Source of the DNA: Paraburkholderia lacunae
GTDB taxonomy: Bacteria; Pseudomonadota; Gammaproteobacteria; Burkholderiales; Burkholderiaceae
Direction: 5' to 3'
Length of the DNA: 64,000 nt
Assembly (NCBI RefSeq): GCF_003353175.1
Contig: NZ_QHKS01000024.1
Location: 1 to 64,000 of the forward strand
Position numbers and translations under genes: made by a program. This document shows, one piece after another, positions 24,239 through 34,041 of the stretch (position 1 is the stretch's first letter; every line of letters begins with the position of its first letter). Under the pieces are notes generated by a model, which was not told the DNA's origin, searched no databases, and worked only from the letters and a program-made list of their open reading frames with translations.

Positions 24239-26218
24239 ATGGACACAAGAAAATCCTCGGCATTCAGCGCGCTCCTGCCAGTCAGGTCGGCACGCGATGG
24301 CGGCAACGACTCGAACAGCGGCCTGACTGGAACTGACCCAGTCGACATCCCAGCCCCAATCATCCCAGCCCCAATAGTCAAAGGCACCCATACCTTTTCT
24401 TTCAGCCTGGACGGCGCAAGCTTCCTGCTCGACGGCAAGCCCTTCCAGATCCGCAGCGGCGAGATGCATCCTGCCCGCATCCTCGCCGAATACTGGCAGC
24501 ATCGCATCCTGATGGCCAAGGCGATGGGGATGAACTGCATCGCGCTCTACGTCATGTGGAATTACCACGAAACGAGTCCAGGTGTTTTCGATTTCCGCAC
24601 AGGGAACCGCGACATCGAGGCATTCATTCGACTGTGCCAGCAGGAGGGGATGTGGGTATTGCTGCGGCCGGGTCCCTATATCTGTGGCGAATGGGATCTG
24701 GGCGGCATTCCGTCGTACCTGTTGAGTTATCCGGACATTCAGCTCAGGACCGACTCCGCCAACGATCCTCGCTACATGTCGGCGGTAGCTCGCTACATCA
24801 GCGAGCTGAGCACGCGCATCGGACCACTGCTGGTGAGTCGCGGTGGACCGATCCTGATGATCCAGATCGAGAATGAATTCGGCTCATACACCAGCAACCC
24901 GGCTTATCTCGAAGAGATACGGCAGCTCTGGCTTCAGGAAGGGATACAGGGGCCGTTCTATACCGAAGACGGCATCAGGCAGCTTGAACAGAATCGCACG
25001 AACGTCACCGGTGGCGCGATTGCATTGAGCAATGGCGATGCAGCGCAAATCGCGGCTGTCCGGCGGGAATTTCCGGCCGTTCCGGCGATGGCCGGTGAAG
25101 TGTATCCAGGGTGGCTCACCCATTGGGGCGACGAGACGCTCAAAGGTACGGCCGTCGATATCTCCGGCACGCTGGACGTGCTCATGCAACTGAAGCTGTC
25201 GTTTAACCTCTATGTCATTCACGGAGGCACCAGCTTTGGCTTCTATGCCGGCGCAAACGTGGATGCCGATTCAGGCGAATATCAACCCGACATTACCAGC
25301 TACGATTACGCAGCACCCATCAGCGAGCAAGGCGTGGCGACGCCGAAGTACATGAAGTACCGCCGCGTCATCGCCCGCTATCTCGCGACGCCGTTGCCCG
25401 ATATACCCAAACCTGTCCCGACGATCAGCCGCCAGGGAGGTCGGGCCTTGATGCCGGAACTGTACGCGTCCATTTGGGACAACCTGCCTGCCGCGCTCCC
25501 AACCGCGCAAACGGTCGACCCACAGCCGTTCGAGCTGTACGGCCAGGCGTTTGGTTTCGCGCTGTATCGCAAGAAGCTGCAGGGTCATCGCGGTGGTGTG
25601 CTGGATTTCAAGGAGGTTCACGACTACGCGACCGTTTTCGTCGGCGAACAATACGTAGGCGGCGTGTCGAGAGCGCTCATGCCGGAGCACTGCGCGCAGC
25701 CGCTGAATGTCATGCACCACGCGCCGCTTACGGTTCCGTTTGTGTCGTCGTCGCCGGACAGCGGCGTATCATTGGAAATCCTCGTCGAGGGAATGGGGCG
25801 CGTCAACTATGACCACGCGATCATCGACCGCAAAGGCCTTCTCGAACCCGTCACGCTGCAGGATGCGGGAGGCTCGAGCGACACGCTCACCGGCTGGGAA
25901 GTCTTCCTGTTGCCGATGGATACCGCCTTTATCGCGAACTTGCGCACCGTCTGTTCGAACCTCCTTAAGGCCGGACTGTTCTTCAAGGCGACCTTGCCGT
26001 TGGATACAGTCGGCGACACCTATGTCGACATGAGCGGCTGGACCAAAGGCGTGGTCTGGGTCAATGGGCACAATCTCGGCCGCTACTGGAATATCGGTCC
26101 GCAAAAGCGCCTGTATTGTCCAGCACCCTGGCTGAGGCAGGGTGACAACGAGATCCTCATCTTCGATCTCCATCAGATTGAAGCGAAGCCGGTTGAACTG
26201 GCGCGCACGCTATCGTAA
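24239..26218 (+). CDS. Glycoside hydrolase family 35 beta-galactosidase
   Basis: This 659-residue enzyme has the GH35 (beta/alpha)8 barrel: an opening FSLDGASFLLDGKPFQIRSGEMHP, the family motif GPYICGEWDLGGIPSYL, acid/base Glu in IQIENEFGSY and nucleophile Glu in AGEVYPGW. A C-terminal beta domain contains WVNGHNLGRYW. It removes terminal beta-galactose. No export signal is seen at the chosen start, so it may be cytoplasmic. The ATG at 24239 follows GAGGGAG. The N-terminus contains a tandem PAPIIPAPI repeat. It converges on the GH36-like gene 45 bp downstream, suggesting a galactoside-use locus. Confidence 0.88.
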   Translation: MDTRKSSAFSALLPVRSARDGGNDSNSGLTGTDPVDIPAPIIPAPIVKGTHTFSFSLDGASFLLDGKPFQIRSGEMHPARILAEYWQHRILMAKAMGMNCIALYVMWNYHETSPGVFDFRTGNRDIEAFIRLCQQEGMWVLLRPGPYICGEWDLGGIPSYLLSYPDIQLRTDSANDPRYMSAVARYISELSTRIGPLLVSRGGPILMIQIENEFGSYTSNPAYLEEIRQLWLQEGIQGPFYTEDGIRQLEQNRTNVTGGAIALSNGDAAQIAAVRREFPAVPAMAGEVYPGWLTHWGDETLKGTAVDISGTLDVLMQLKLSFNLYVIHGGTSFGFYAGANVDADSGEYQPDITSYDYAAPISEQGVATPKYMKYRRVIARYLATPLPDIPKPVPTISRQGGRALMPELYASIWDNLPAALPTAQTVDPQPFELYGQAFGFALYRKKLQGHRGGVLDFKEVHDYATVFVGEQYVGGVSRALMPEHCAQPLNVMHHAPLTVPFVSSSPDSGVSLEILVEGMGRVNYDHAIIDRKGLLEPVTLQDAGGSSDTLTGWEVFLLPMDTAFIANLRTVCSNLLKAGLFFKATLPLDTVGDTYVDMSGWTKGVVWVNGHNLGRYWNIGPQKRLYCPAPWLRQGDNEILIFDLHQIEAKPVELARTLS

Positions 26219-26263
26219 AGAAGGCGCCTTAAGCCAACACCGGGACATCCGCGGCCACTTCGA

Positions 26264-28261
26264 TTACCCTTCGCCACCGGCCGGCACCAGCTCCAAAGTG
26301 AGTACTTCGAAAGGCCCGAGTGGGATAGTGTGCGGCTGGTCCGCGTCTAGCACCGGCGGAACATGCGAGGTATGGCCATGCCATAAGCTGCGCGTCGCGA
26401 ATCGTCCCGCCGCGCCGGCCGGCAACTCCAATTGGCGCTGCAAATCGAGCACAAAGCGCTTCGCTCGGCGGTCGGGATTGCGCAGCGTGATGATCGCCTT
26501 GACCGGCGACCATGCGGCCCAACCGTACACCTCGAGCCGGTCCGGCGCACCGCCAATCCAGTGGCTGTCGCGCAGCACGTCGGCGTTCGCCCGGGCCCAC
26601 CTGGCAGACTCGGCGAGAACGTCCCAGTCTCCGTCGCTCAGCAGCGACGGCGTGATGTACAGCTCCTGCAGTTGTACGCCGCTGCCGAAGTACGAATGCA
26701 CTTCATTTGCGAAGTCCTGGGCTCGAGCGGTGTTCAACCGTTCGTTGCATTGCGCGTAGATGACGCCGTGGAGCATCAGCGAGTTAAGCGGAAACAGCGG
26801 ACTCCCGAGTACGACGTTGCGATAGGTCTGTGCGTCGCGATAGGTCGTCCAGCGTTCGCGGTTGCTGCCTACGCCGTCCAGGTCGTCATCCTTGCCGCCG
26901 CGCCAGATCGAGTCGGTGTGGCGCAGCCAGAACGGCGACGGATACGTGCCGACGGTGAGGTTGATGAATGTATCGGGTCTGGCGTCGCGGATGTCCTCGA
27001 TCAACTGGATCGCCGCGTCCCAGTCGCTGCTGAAGTTGCTGCCTGGGATTACCTTGTCGACATTGCCGGCGCCATCGAACTTGAACTGATTGATGCCGTG
27101 CTGCGTGAGCAGTTCCATCACGGCTTCATGGAAGCGTCGATAGTAGATCGGCCCGGACAGCGCGAAGCAGCCATCGATGATCTCGTATCCGGCGGCGCGG
27201 CCCCGCGTCACGCGTTCCTGCCGCGTCGCGCCATAGCCACCCCACGGCGATAGCCACACGCCTGGCGCCGCGCCGTACCGGGCGGCGGCGTCGCGCAGCG
27301 GCACGAATCCATGCGGAAAATCCTTGCCGAAATGCCAACTGCCGCTGTAGTCGTCCCAACCGTCATCGAACAGGAAGGAGTCGAGTTGTACGCCGCGCTT
27401 GTCGTGCAACTCGCGGCCGATGTCGTCGATGCGTTCGAGCGCTTGCTGCTGCGTGTACGGCGTGAGGTAACCGATGTCGTACCAGCAGTTGTAGTGCAGG
27501 AACGGGCGGTACGGATGGGCTCGTTCGCGTTCGAGATAGGCCGCGAAATCGCGGCGTAGCTGGCCGTCGCGAGCCACACCCGCCACCGCCGAGAAGACTC
27601 TGGTCTTGCCTTTTTCGAGCGGCAAGGCCGGCGACAGGGTGAACCTGACGGTGTTGCCGCGTACCTGGCTTTCCGACAACGGAAGCTCGAAACCGAGGTA
27701 GACGTTGCCCGCGACCACAGGTGTTCCCCTGAACTCGCCGGCGGTTTGCGCACCGGACGCCTGCGTCTCCAACAGCGAAACGGTGGCAATGTGTTCGTCC
27801 TTGCTGATTGCGGTAATCGCCACTTGCAAGCGCAAGTACTGCGAGCTTTCGCGTTGCTCCACGCTCCACTCCACTCGCAGACGATCCTGTTCGTCACCGA
27901 GGATGGCACGCACGCGTCTGCCGACGATCCGTTCGGCCAGTCGAGACGCTTTGGGATTGGCCGTCAGCATTTCTTCGCGCAACGGCGCAAGCAGCTTCAG
28001 GTCGGCAATGCCCAGTGTGCGACCGTCGGCCAGCGAGAGCGCGAACGGCGCGGTGACCGTCAGCGTGCGCGAATGCATGCGGTCGGTCAGGGTGAAATCG
28101 GCCAGATGCTGTTGCCTGACGGTCCAGTTCAAGGCGATCGCCGCGTTACCGAAAGAATGCCAGGCACCGTTCGTCTGGGACGCGGGCATGCCCGGATGCG
28201 TGGACACAGTTTCTTTGGCGTGCATGGAAGGAGCCCAGGATAAGGCGGGTGCCTGATCCAT
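26264..28261 (-). CDS. Alpha-galactosidase-like glycoside hydrolase (GH36/GH27 clan)
   Basis: This enzyme of about 665 residues has an N-terminal beta domain and a (beta/alpha)8 barrel with clan GH-D motifs: FLFDDGWDDY, the probable nucleophile Asp in NQFKFDGAGN, and HTDSIWRGGKDDD where the acid/base Asp should lie. A small C-terminal beta domain follows. It probably releases alpha-linked galactose. The frame is open to 28714, but the upstream part is Arg/Ser rich and not protein-like. ATGs at 28261 and 28225 are both possible, and neither has a strong ribosome site. It is convergent with the GH35 gene. Confidence 0.78.
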   Translation of the reverse strand: MDQAPALSWAPSMHAKETVSTHPGMPASQTNGAWHSFGNAAIALNWTVRQQHLADFTLTDRMHSRTLTVTAPFALSLADGRTLGIADLKLLAPLREEMLTANPKASRLAERIVGRRVRAILGDEQDRLRVEWSVEQRESSQYLRLQVAITAISKDEHIATVSLLETQASGAQTAGEFRGTPVVAGNVYLGFELPLSESQVRGNTVRFTLSPALPLEKGKTRVFSAVAGVARDGQLRRDFAAYLERERAHPYRPFLHYNCWYDIGYLTPYTQQQALERIDDIGRELHDKRGVQLDSFLFDDGWDDYSGSWHFGKDFPHGFVPLRDAAARYGAAPGVWLSPWGGYGATRQERVTRGRAAGYEIIDGCFALSGPIYYRRFHEAVMELLTQHGINQFKFDGAGNVDKVIPGSNFSSDWDAAIQLIEDIRDARPDTFINLTVGTYPSPFWLRHTDSIWRGGKDDDLDGVGSNRERWTTYRDAQTYRNVVLGSPLFPLNSLMLHGVIYAQCNERLNTARAQDFANEVHSYFGSGVQLQELYITPSLLSDGDWDVLAESARWARANADVLRDSHWIGGAPDRLEVYGWAAWSPVKAIITLRNPDRRAKRFVLDLQRQLELPAGAAGRFATRSLWHGHTSHVPPVLDADQPHTIPLGPFEVLTLELVPAGGEG

Positions 28262-28817
28262 AGAGTACTTCGGGTGGATTCGGCAAGTGCATGAATTCTT
28301 GCGGTTTGCATGACTTGGGTGTCTCGAAGCAGTACCCGGCCGCGCTCGAGCAGCTGCACATTTGCTCATCCCTACCCGCCTGTCACTGCACAGTTCATCT
28401 GAAAACAGGTATCGCGTGGAGCACCCTTGTTCACATTTAGCGCTGCTCGGGCTGCGGTTTAGCGCGTTTGCCTGTACTGGAAGCGCGAACAGTTCAACTT
28501 TTCCCGCGGATCGCCGATATACCGCTCGAGCGTGGCGTTGAGCTGGACGGACGTGACACTTGCTGGAGCGTCGAGCGGACAAGGACAGTTTCCTGCGAAA
28601 CGCCGCTCGCGGAACGGGCGAGCGGCACCACGCACGCCTCGAAGACGCCTTTTCCCGATCGAAGAATATTCCAGCCCATAGCGCGCATGTCCGCACGACA
28701 AGGAAGGCGGCCACAGGAACAATCAGGAAGGCTCATCAGGTTGTCAACGCTGCGAGCATGGGCTAAACAACCGTAATCCCCCGATTCAGGTGCCTCTGGA
28801 GGGCACGCTTCACGATC
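28262..28817. other. Divergent promoter region, GH36-like / propeller protein
   Basis: About 550 bp between divergent genes. A minus-strand frame stays open through it but with atypical composition. No clear palindrome was found. The plus-strand gene at 28818 has a weak CACGATC leader rather than a strong ribosome site. Confidence 0.4.
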
Positions 28818-30731
28818 ATGAAACGAATCTATGCTACGTTGCTCGCCGCATTGCTGATCGCTACGCTTGCGCCGGAGTGCCAGGGACAGTACACCACCGA
28901 CTGGGTGGCGAACACATTTGGGACCAACGCCACCCGCGTGGGTAGCGTCGCGCGCTCCATGTGGATAGCGCCCGAGGGCGTCATCTACACGGCTTCCATG
29001 TGGGACGAAAACGAAGGTGGGGTCGCGATATACCAGAACGGGCAAAGCCTGGGGTCCATAGGAGGTCACGGCGATTTTCAGGGCAGCGCCATTACGGGTA
29101 ATGCCACTTCGATCTTCGCCGCTCTGCATTTCACGACCACCAATGGCAGCGGCACGGTGGGACGGTACAACCGAACCACTCAATCTCGCGACTTCCTCAT
29201 ATCGGTCAGCGCGACAACGACTGAGCAGCGGGCTGACGTAATCACGGGACTCGCGACGTCGGGCGCGCTCCTTTATGTGAGCGACTTTCCTGGCAATCGC
29301 GTCCGCATCTACACCACCGACGGCGTCTGGCGGCAGGATGTCGCCGTCTCAGGCCCTGGCGCGCTCGCGGTGGACAGCGCAGGAAACATCTGGGTTGCGC
29401 AGAAGAGTGCGGGTGCGATCCTCGAATACAATCCGGCCGGCGTGCTCGTGAACACTATCCAGATGTCCGCTGCCTCCCGGCCGTCCTCGCTGTATTTCGA
29501 TTCGTCCACCGGGTATCTCATGATCGGCGACCAGGGGCCCGACATGAACATCAAGATCTATAACATTTCGGGCACTCCATTTCTGGTCAGTACATTTGGC
29601 ATTCAGGGGGGATATCTCGATACGACAACGGGAATCAAAGGTCAGGTTGGTGACAAGCGTTTTACCCGCGTCACCGGTATCGGCAAAGACGCCGCCGGCA
29701 ACGTGTACGTGCTCAACAACCCGTGGGGCGGCAGTTGGGACCTCGGCCGCGACGGCGGCACCGACATTCACTCTTACGACAGTTCTGGCCACCTGCGATG
29801 GACGCTTCAGTCTCTCAACTTCGAGGGCGTCGCCGCTTCCGACCCGTCTACTGACGCCGCGTACTTCTATGGAGGCACCCACATCTACGCAGGCACCGCT
29901 GGGGGAACCTTCGTAGCGAACACAGTCGATCCGATCGACTATCCATCCGATCCACGCATCAACATCAACGATCGCTCACGGGATGAGCACTTCGGTCAAC
30001 TTGCCACTGTCGGCACCAACCGGATCCTCGTGGCGTCCGGCCAGAATCCCGATACGTTCTACTTTTTCCACTTCAATGCCGCGAATGGCTACGTCGCCAT
30101 ACCGGACGCCACGCTTCCGGGTACCGCGTTTTATACGACCGCACCGGCCAGGGACGGGTTCTGCCTCGACAGCAAAGGGGACGTCTGGGCCGGTTTGGAC
30201 AAGACGAATGCCATCTGGCACTATCCGCTGACCGGCTTCGATGCCAACGGCCAGCCGAGTTGGGGAGCAGGAGTCGCAACGCCCATTCCGGGCACGATCA
30301 CGCCATTGACGCGGATCATCTACCTGCCGGAAAGCGACACGATGATCCTGGCACAGGGCGTTGTCGGCAGCACGGACTGGACGTCGATCGGAACGCGGAT
30401 CGAGGTGTATCACGGCTGGCTTGCAGGCAACACGATCGTTCCCAATCCGGTGATCAACCTCACCAGCCCCAATCCCAAGTCGATCACGGCGGCAGGCAAC
30501 TATCTCTTCGTCGGATACGTACACACCGTGCCCAACGTCGATGCCTTCAATCTCATCACAGGCAGCCTGGACACCACGTTGACCAACAGCAACCCCAACG
30601 CCGTGTACGTCGGCAATGACGTGGATTCGATGTACGGCCTTAGGTCGTACCGTCGGTCGACTGGGGAGTATGTGATCACGAAGGACAACTACAACGGGTC
30701 CAGCGTCATCATTTATCGCTGGACACACTGA
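28818..30731 (+). CDS. Secreted NHL/beta-propeller-like protein, copy 1
   Basis: This 637-residue protein starts with a typical Sec signal (KRIYATLLAALLIATLAPECQG) and continues with repeated beta-rich units resembling NHL/SMP-30 propeller blades: GPGALAVDSAGNIWVAQ, RPSSLYFDSSTGYLMIGD, VTGIGKDAAGNVYVLN, FCLDSKGDVWAGL. It probably folds as a six-bladed or larger propeller outside the cytoplasm and binds a polymer or protein. No catalytic residues are recognised. A close paralog begins at 62711 and stays collinear to the window end. It is divergent from the GH36-like gene, so a role near galactoside use is possible but unproven. Confidence 0.75.
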   Translation: MKRIYATLLAALLIATLAPECQGQYTTDWVANTFGTNATRVGSVARSMWIAPEGVIYTASMWDENEGGVAIYQNGQSLGSIGGHGDFQGSAITGNATSIFAALHFTTTNGSGTVGRYNRTTQSRDFLISVSATTTEQRADVITGLATSGALLYVSDFPGNRVRIYTTDGVWRQDVAVSGPGALAVDSAGNIWVAQKSAGAILEYNPAGVLVNTIQMSAASRPSSLYFDSSTGYLMIGDQGPDMNIKIYNISGTPFLVSTFGIQGGYLDTTTGIKGQVGDKRFTRVTGIGKDAAGNVYVLNNPWGGSWDLGRDGGTDIHSYDSSGHLRWTLQSLNFEGVAASDPSTDAAYFYGGTHIYAGTAGGTFVANTVDPIDYPSDPRININDRSRDEHFGQLATVGTNRILVASGQNPDTFYFFHFNAANGYVAIPDATLPGTAFYTTAPARDGFCLDSKGDVWAGLDKTNAIWHYPLTGFDANGQPSWGAGVATPIPGTITPLTRIIYLPESDTMILAQGVVGSTDWTSIGTRIEVYHGWLAGNTIVPNPVINLTSPNPKSITAAGNYLFVGYVHTVPNVDAFNLITGSLDTTLTNSNPNAVYVGNDVDSMYGLRSYRRSTGEYVITKDNYNGSSVIIYRWTH

Positions 30732-30967
30732 TTAACCGTGCTCGTCGTGGCGACGCCCCGGCGGGCACCTCACGTCATGTCAGCTTATTGACGTTGTTTC
30801 TTTCCACTGGCGGCTGGTCGCGACGGGTCATTTCCCACGCGTAGCGAAGGTCCGTTTGCAGGTGAGAAAAACCGGAGGCGACCCGAAGCGGTCCTTCGGT
30901 TTTGCAGATAGCGGAATGCTCAACGGATCGTCGACGCCTTACCGGGGAACCTCTCCTCGAACGACAC

Positions 30968-31594
30968 CTATCTCTTTTCGCGGTCCTTCTCAAAGGCTAA
31001 TCGCGTCCAGGTCACTCCCATGTCACGGTTCGCTTGCTGAATGGATTGGGTACGGAGATTGAGCACGGGTTGCAAATCCTGGATCCTCGCGAGCTGGATG
31101 GTTTCTTCCGCCGAAACGTCAAACATGCGCCTGCCTTGCGGAACGGGCCCATGTCGCAGCGACATGATCAGCACACCACCTGCGCCCACAAGAGAACTTA
31201 CGTTAGGCATCGCCCGACGACGCTCTTCCTCATCAAGGTGCATCCAGACCGCTGTGAGCATCACCACGTCAAATGTTTCGCTCCTCGAAAGCAGGATGGC
31301 AAGATCGGGGAGGCTGTCATCGATCCATTCAATCTCCGTCGACGGATGCAGATCGATTCCGGCGACGCGCAGTTCGTCGACCGGTTCAACGGCTACGACG
31401 GTGTGACCCATTGCCGCGAACGCGGCCGCATCCACTCCCACTCCTGAACCAACGTCGAGAATTCTCGACGGGATCTCTGGTATCAGGTGCAGAACTGGCT
31501 TGTGTTGGTCGGCAAACGAGATGTTCTGCCATTGCTTGACAAGAGGCTGCGCATTCTCCGCGTAACCTTCTGTGCCGCTTACCTTAACGGACAT
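30968..31594 (-). CDS. Class I SAM-dependent methyltransferase
   Basis: This 208-residue Rossmann-fold methyltransferase has motif I ILDVGSGVGVDAAAF (the SAM-binding glycine loop), the acidic end of strand 2 in VVAVEPVDELR, motif IV-like FDVVMLTAVWMHL and motif VI-like GGVLIMSLRHGP. Substrate is unknown. The ATG at 31594 is chosen over a GTG at 31615. It lies 71 bp downstream of the GNAT gene on the same strand, so the three genes 32523-30968 may form an operon. Confidence 0.82.
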   Translation of the reverse strand: MSVKVSGTEGYAENAQPLVKQWQNISFADQHKPVLHLIPEIPSRILDVGSGVGVDAAAFAAMGHTVVAVEPVDELRVAGIDLHPSTEIEWIDDSLPDLAILLSRSETFDVVMLTAVWMHLDEEERRRAMPNVSSLVGAGGVLIMSLRHGPVPQGRRMFDVSAEETIQLARIQDLQPVLNLRTQSIQQANRDMGVTWTRLAFEKDREKR

Positions 31595-31665
31595 CGATGG
31601 CGCCCCACATTTCACTGGTTTGCGAAGTCAGTCTGCCGGATTGGCCGGAATTTGCCTGCTGGCGA

Positions 31666-32103
31666 TTACCCACGCCTCATTTGCAACGACGTGTCAGTCG
31701 TATTGACTACGTGAAACCCAAGACGGTGGTAGAGGTTTATCGCCCTATTGCCTTTCAAAACACTTAGCGCGACGGAGACATGAGCGTCATCTGCCTGCCG
31801 TAGAAATTCACCGACCAGCCGGGCCGCGATGCCGCGGCCCTGATAGGTCGGCAAGATTTGAATTTGCAAGATGGTCCATTCATTCGGATCTCGAAAGGAC
31901 TTGAACAGGCCGATTTTTTCCGACCCGCAACACACTATGTATGCGTCATTGAAGCGATAGCGAAGACGTTGCCAGTGAGTCTGCTCGTCAGCGGGCTCGC
32001 CGGCTCGTTCAAGATGCTCGTCCATCGTCGCTTTCCGCAAATCGAACAGGAATGGCTCGTCTACAGGAGTCGCTGGGCGTAACGTGATTTCGGGATTTTT
32101 CAT
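31666..32103 (-). CDS. GNAT-family N-acetyltransferase
   Basis: This 145-residue protein shows the GNAT acetyl-CoA pyrophosphate loop QGRGIAARLVGEFL and the C-terminal NRAINLYHRLGF motif, which places a conserved Tyr near the catalytic centre. It transfers an acetyl group to an unidentified amine. The start is 3 bp after the stop of the NTF2-like gene, so they are translated together. Confidence 0.85.
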   Translation of the reverse strand: MKNPEITLRPATPVDEPFLFDLRKATMDEHLERAGEPADEQTHWQRLRYRFNDAYIVCCGSEKIGLFKSFRDPNEWTILQIQILPTYQGRGIAARLVGEFLRQADDAHVSVALSVLKGNRAINLYHRLGFHVVNTTDTSLQMRRG

Positions 32104-32106
32104 ATC

Positions 32107-32523
32107 TCAATACGACCGTTGCTTGATTCCCCACCGATTCGCGTCGTAGGTGACCACCCACAGGTTCTTGTGAAGCGTGATGACTGAACCGTCTGCGCGA
32201 TTCCTGGTGTACTCGACGAACAAATGAACTTTCCGAGGGCTGACCAGGACGGCATGCTTATCCAGGTAGACCGTTCGGTCCCAGCCGGTGTTCCGCTCGA
32301 GGTCATCGAAGAAGCTTGCGGGCAACTGACCTCCGTGTTCCCAAATCACCAATTGTTCACCGGAAAGAATGATGTGCGGGAAATGTAGGCACGCGTCCAT
32401 GCCGGCGAGATCGCGTGCGTTGAAAGCATCGGTGAAGGAGTCGATGCACGCAATGGCCTGTGACACCGCGGAAGACTCGCTGGAGTCCATGTCTGACGCG
32501 GGCAAGAATAGTGAATTACTCAT
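32107..32523 (-). CDS. SnoaL/NTF2-like protein
   Basis: This 138-residue protein fits the cone-shaped NTF2-like fold: an N-terminal helix pair (ACIDSFTDAFNARDLAGMDACLHFPHIILSG) followed by curved strands (HLFVEYTRNRADGSVITLHKNLWVV). The family includes ketosteroid isomerase-like enzymes and noncatalytic binders. Catalytic residues are not evident. It is the first gene of a probable three-gene unit with the GNAT and methyltransferase genes. A second Met (12 residues in) is an alternative start. Confidence 0.7.
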   Translation of the reverse strand: MSNSLFLPASDMDSSESSAVSQAIACIDSFTDAFNARDLAGMDACLHFPHIILSGEQLVIWEHGGQLPASFFDDLERNTGWDRTVYLDKHAVLVSPRKVHLFVEYTRNRADGSVITLHKNLWVVTYDANRWGIKQRSY

Positions 32524-32828
32524 GTCGATGATGGCCTTGATCTGGCAGTCGTCCGTCGATTGTTAACGATCCAGACGACCGTGTCGAACGTCTCAAGATG
32601 GCAGCACTGAGCCGGGTGACGACCGCCTCAGCTCAAACGAACTCGGTTCAATGGCGAATTTCTGTAGCCGAGCCACAGCGGGCACTCAATGTTCGCCAGA
32701 GCGGACGTTGCGGGCATGCCTGCGCGCTTAACGTCGTATGGAATCTTTACCGACAGTAACCCATTGATACACATTGCCGATAAGCCAGTCGCTAACCTGC
32801 TAGCTTGACGACCCACTCCATATCCGCC

Positions 32829-33107
32829 ATGAAAGTGTCCTGCCAATTGCTGGCGAGCGCCTTGCTCCCCGCCCTGCTCGCCGTCGTGTCCCTTGGTGCT
32901 CATGCCGACCCGTGGAAGGATGAAAAACATCACGGTGGGGATTACAAGGAAGAATATTGGGATGGGGCGTGCAAGGTTGAGCGCAAATGGAAAGGAAACG
33001 GCGAATACAAGGAGAAGAGCAAGTGCAAGGGCGGGCCGTCTCCCGCCGTGATTTATCAACCTCCTCCAGCCGTCATCATCAGCCCTCAGGTGGTGATTGG
33101 CCAGTGA
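32829..33107 (+). CDS. Small secreted hypothetical protein
   Basis: This 92-residue protein has a Sec signal (VSCQLLASALLPALLAVVSLGAHA) and a mature part rich in Lys, Glu, Gly and Tyr (KHHGGDYKEEYWDGACKVERKW), ending in a Pro/Val tail. One cysteine pair (GACK, KCKGG) could form a disulfide. It resembles small YXWGXW- or RcnB-like periplasmic proteins only in general character. The Met at 32829 is chosen because it begins the signal peptide. Confidence 0.65.
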   Translation: MKVSCQLLASALLPALLAVVSLGAHADPWKDEKHHGGDYKEEYWDGACKVERKWKGNGEYKEKSKCKGGPSPAVIYQPPPAVIISPQVVIGQ

Positions 33108-33322
33108 GTAGCGCGCATTCGAGCGCCGCTATCGGTGAAGAACGCTTATGACTTCATGGCTTCACTCGATGCGATAAGTGAAAGCGATCAAGCGAAATGT
33201 AACGGTCAAGGACAGCTTTTGGCCGAACTCTGCCCGATGTAGAACCTCCAGACCCGACGGGGCGATCGTCAAGTTTTCATGCCGCAGACGCACGCTTCTC
33301 GGGAGACGGCCCAGGCATTCAT

Positions 33323-33805
33323 CTAACGAACACTGGTCGCTGCCCATCGGGCCAATCGCGCATGACGATGACGAAACAGAAACTTCAGGATACCCGTCGT
33401 AAGGTGCTGCCATCCCGGTATCCACGCACCAGGTCGACGCAATTCAAACGTCAGTTGATCATGCACTTCGCTACCCCCGCCTATGTCACGGACCGTCCGT
33501 TCGTGCACCCACATTCGGATCCCAAGCATGCGTGACGTTTCCTTAAACCTATACCCTGGCCCCACCTCGGCCAGTGTTATATCGTCAAAGTCCACTGGGA
33601 AGACACCGAGCGCAAGGAACCAGCTCCGGCCCAGACAACGCCCAGTCGGCAACTGATTGATTGCTTTACCCCGCAAATCAAGCGGGATGGTCATCCGCAA
33701 CCATGGAAGCAACTCGTCGTTAATCCCGTCCGGTGTTGTCACACGGCGCCACACTTCGGTGGCGCTTACCGGAAGCGTAGACTTTTGTTCAAAGGTCGAT
33801 TTCAT
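33323..33805 (-). CDS. SRPBCC-fold (polyketide cyclase-like) protein
   Basis: This 160-residue protein starts with the SRPBCC pattern FEQKSTLPVSATEVWRRVTTPDGINDELLPWL, then a beta-rich section and a long C-terminal helix (GILKFLFRHRHARLARW). The fold makes a deep hydrophobic pocket used for lipid or aromatic binding. No specific ligand can be given. It stands alone, with about 215 bp of noncoding DNA on the left and 236 bp on the right. Confidence 0.75.
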   Translation of the reverse strand: MKSTFEQKSTLPVSATEVWRRVTTPDGINDELLPWLRMTIPLDLRGKAINQLPTGRCLGRSWFLALGVFPVDFDDITLAEVGPGYRFKETSRMLGIRMWVHERTVRDIGGGSEVHDQLTFELRRPGAWIPGWQHLTTGILKFLFRHRHARLARWAATSVR

Positions 33806-34041
33806 GCCGATTTCAGCGGTTTCCGGGATTTCACGTTAATTAAAATTCTCAGGCTATTGTCAACGATTTCCGTGCCAATTCCCAGAGTCACTTCCTGGCC
33901 GAACTCAGAAGTTCGATGAAGGATCGAGTCCGACCCATTGCAGCCCTTCCCGCCGCCGTATACCAAACGACGACTGCCAGGCTACAACGGTCATTCAGGC
34001 CGGCAGCGGCTGAACCAATGCCGAGCCGCCGCTTTCCTCAC

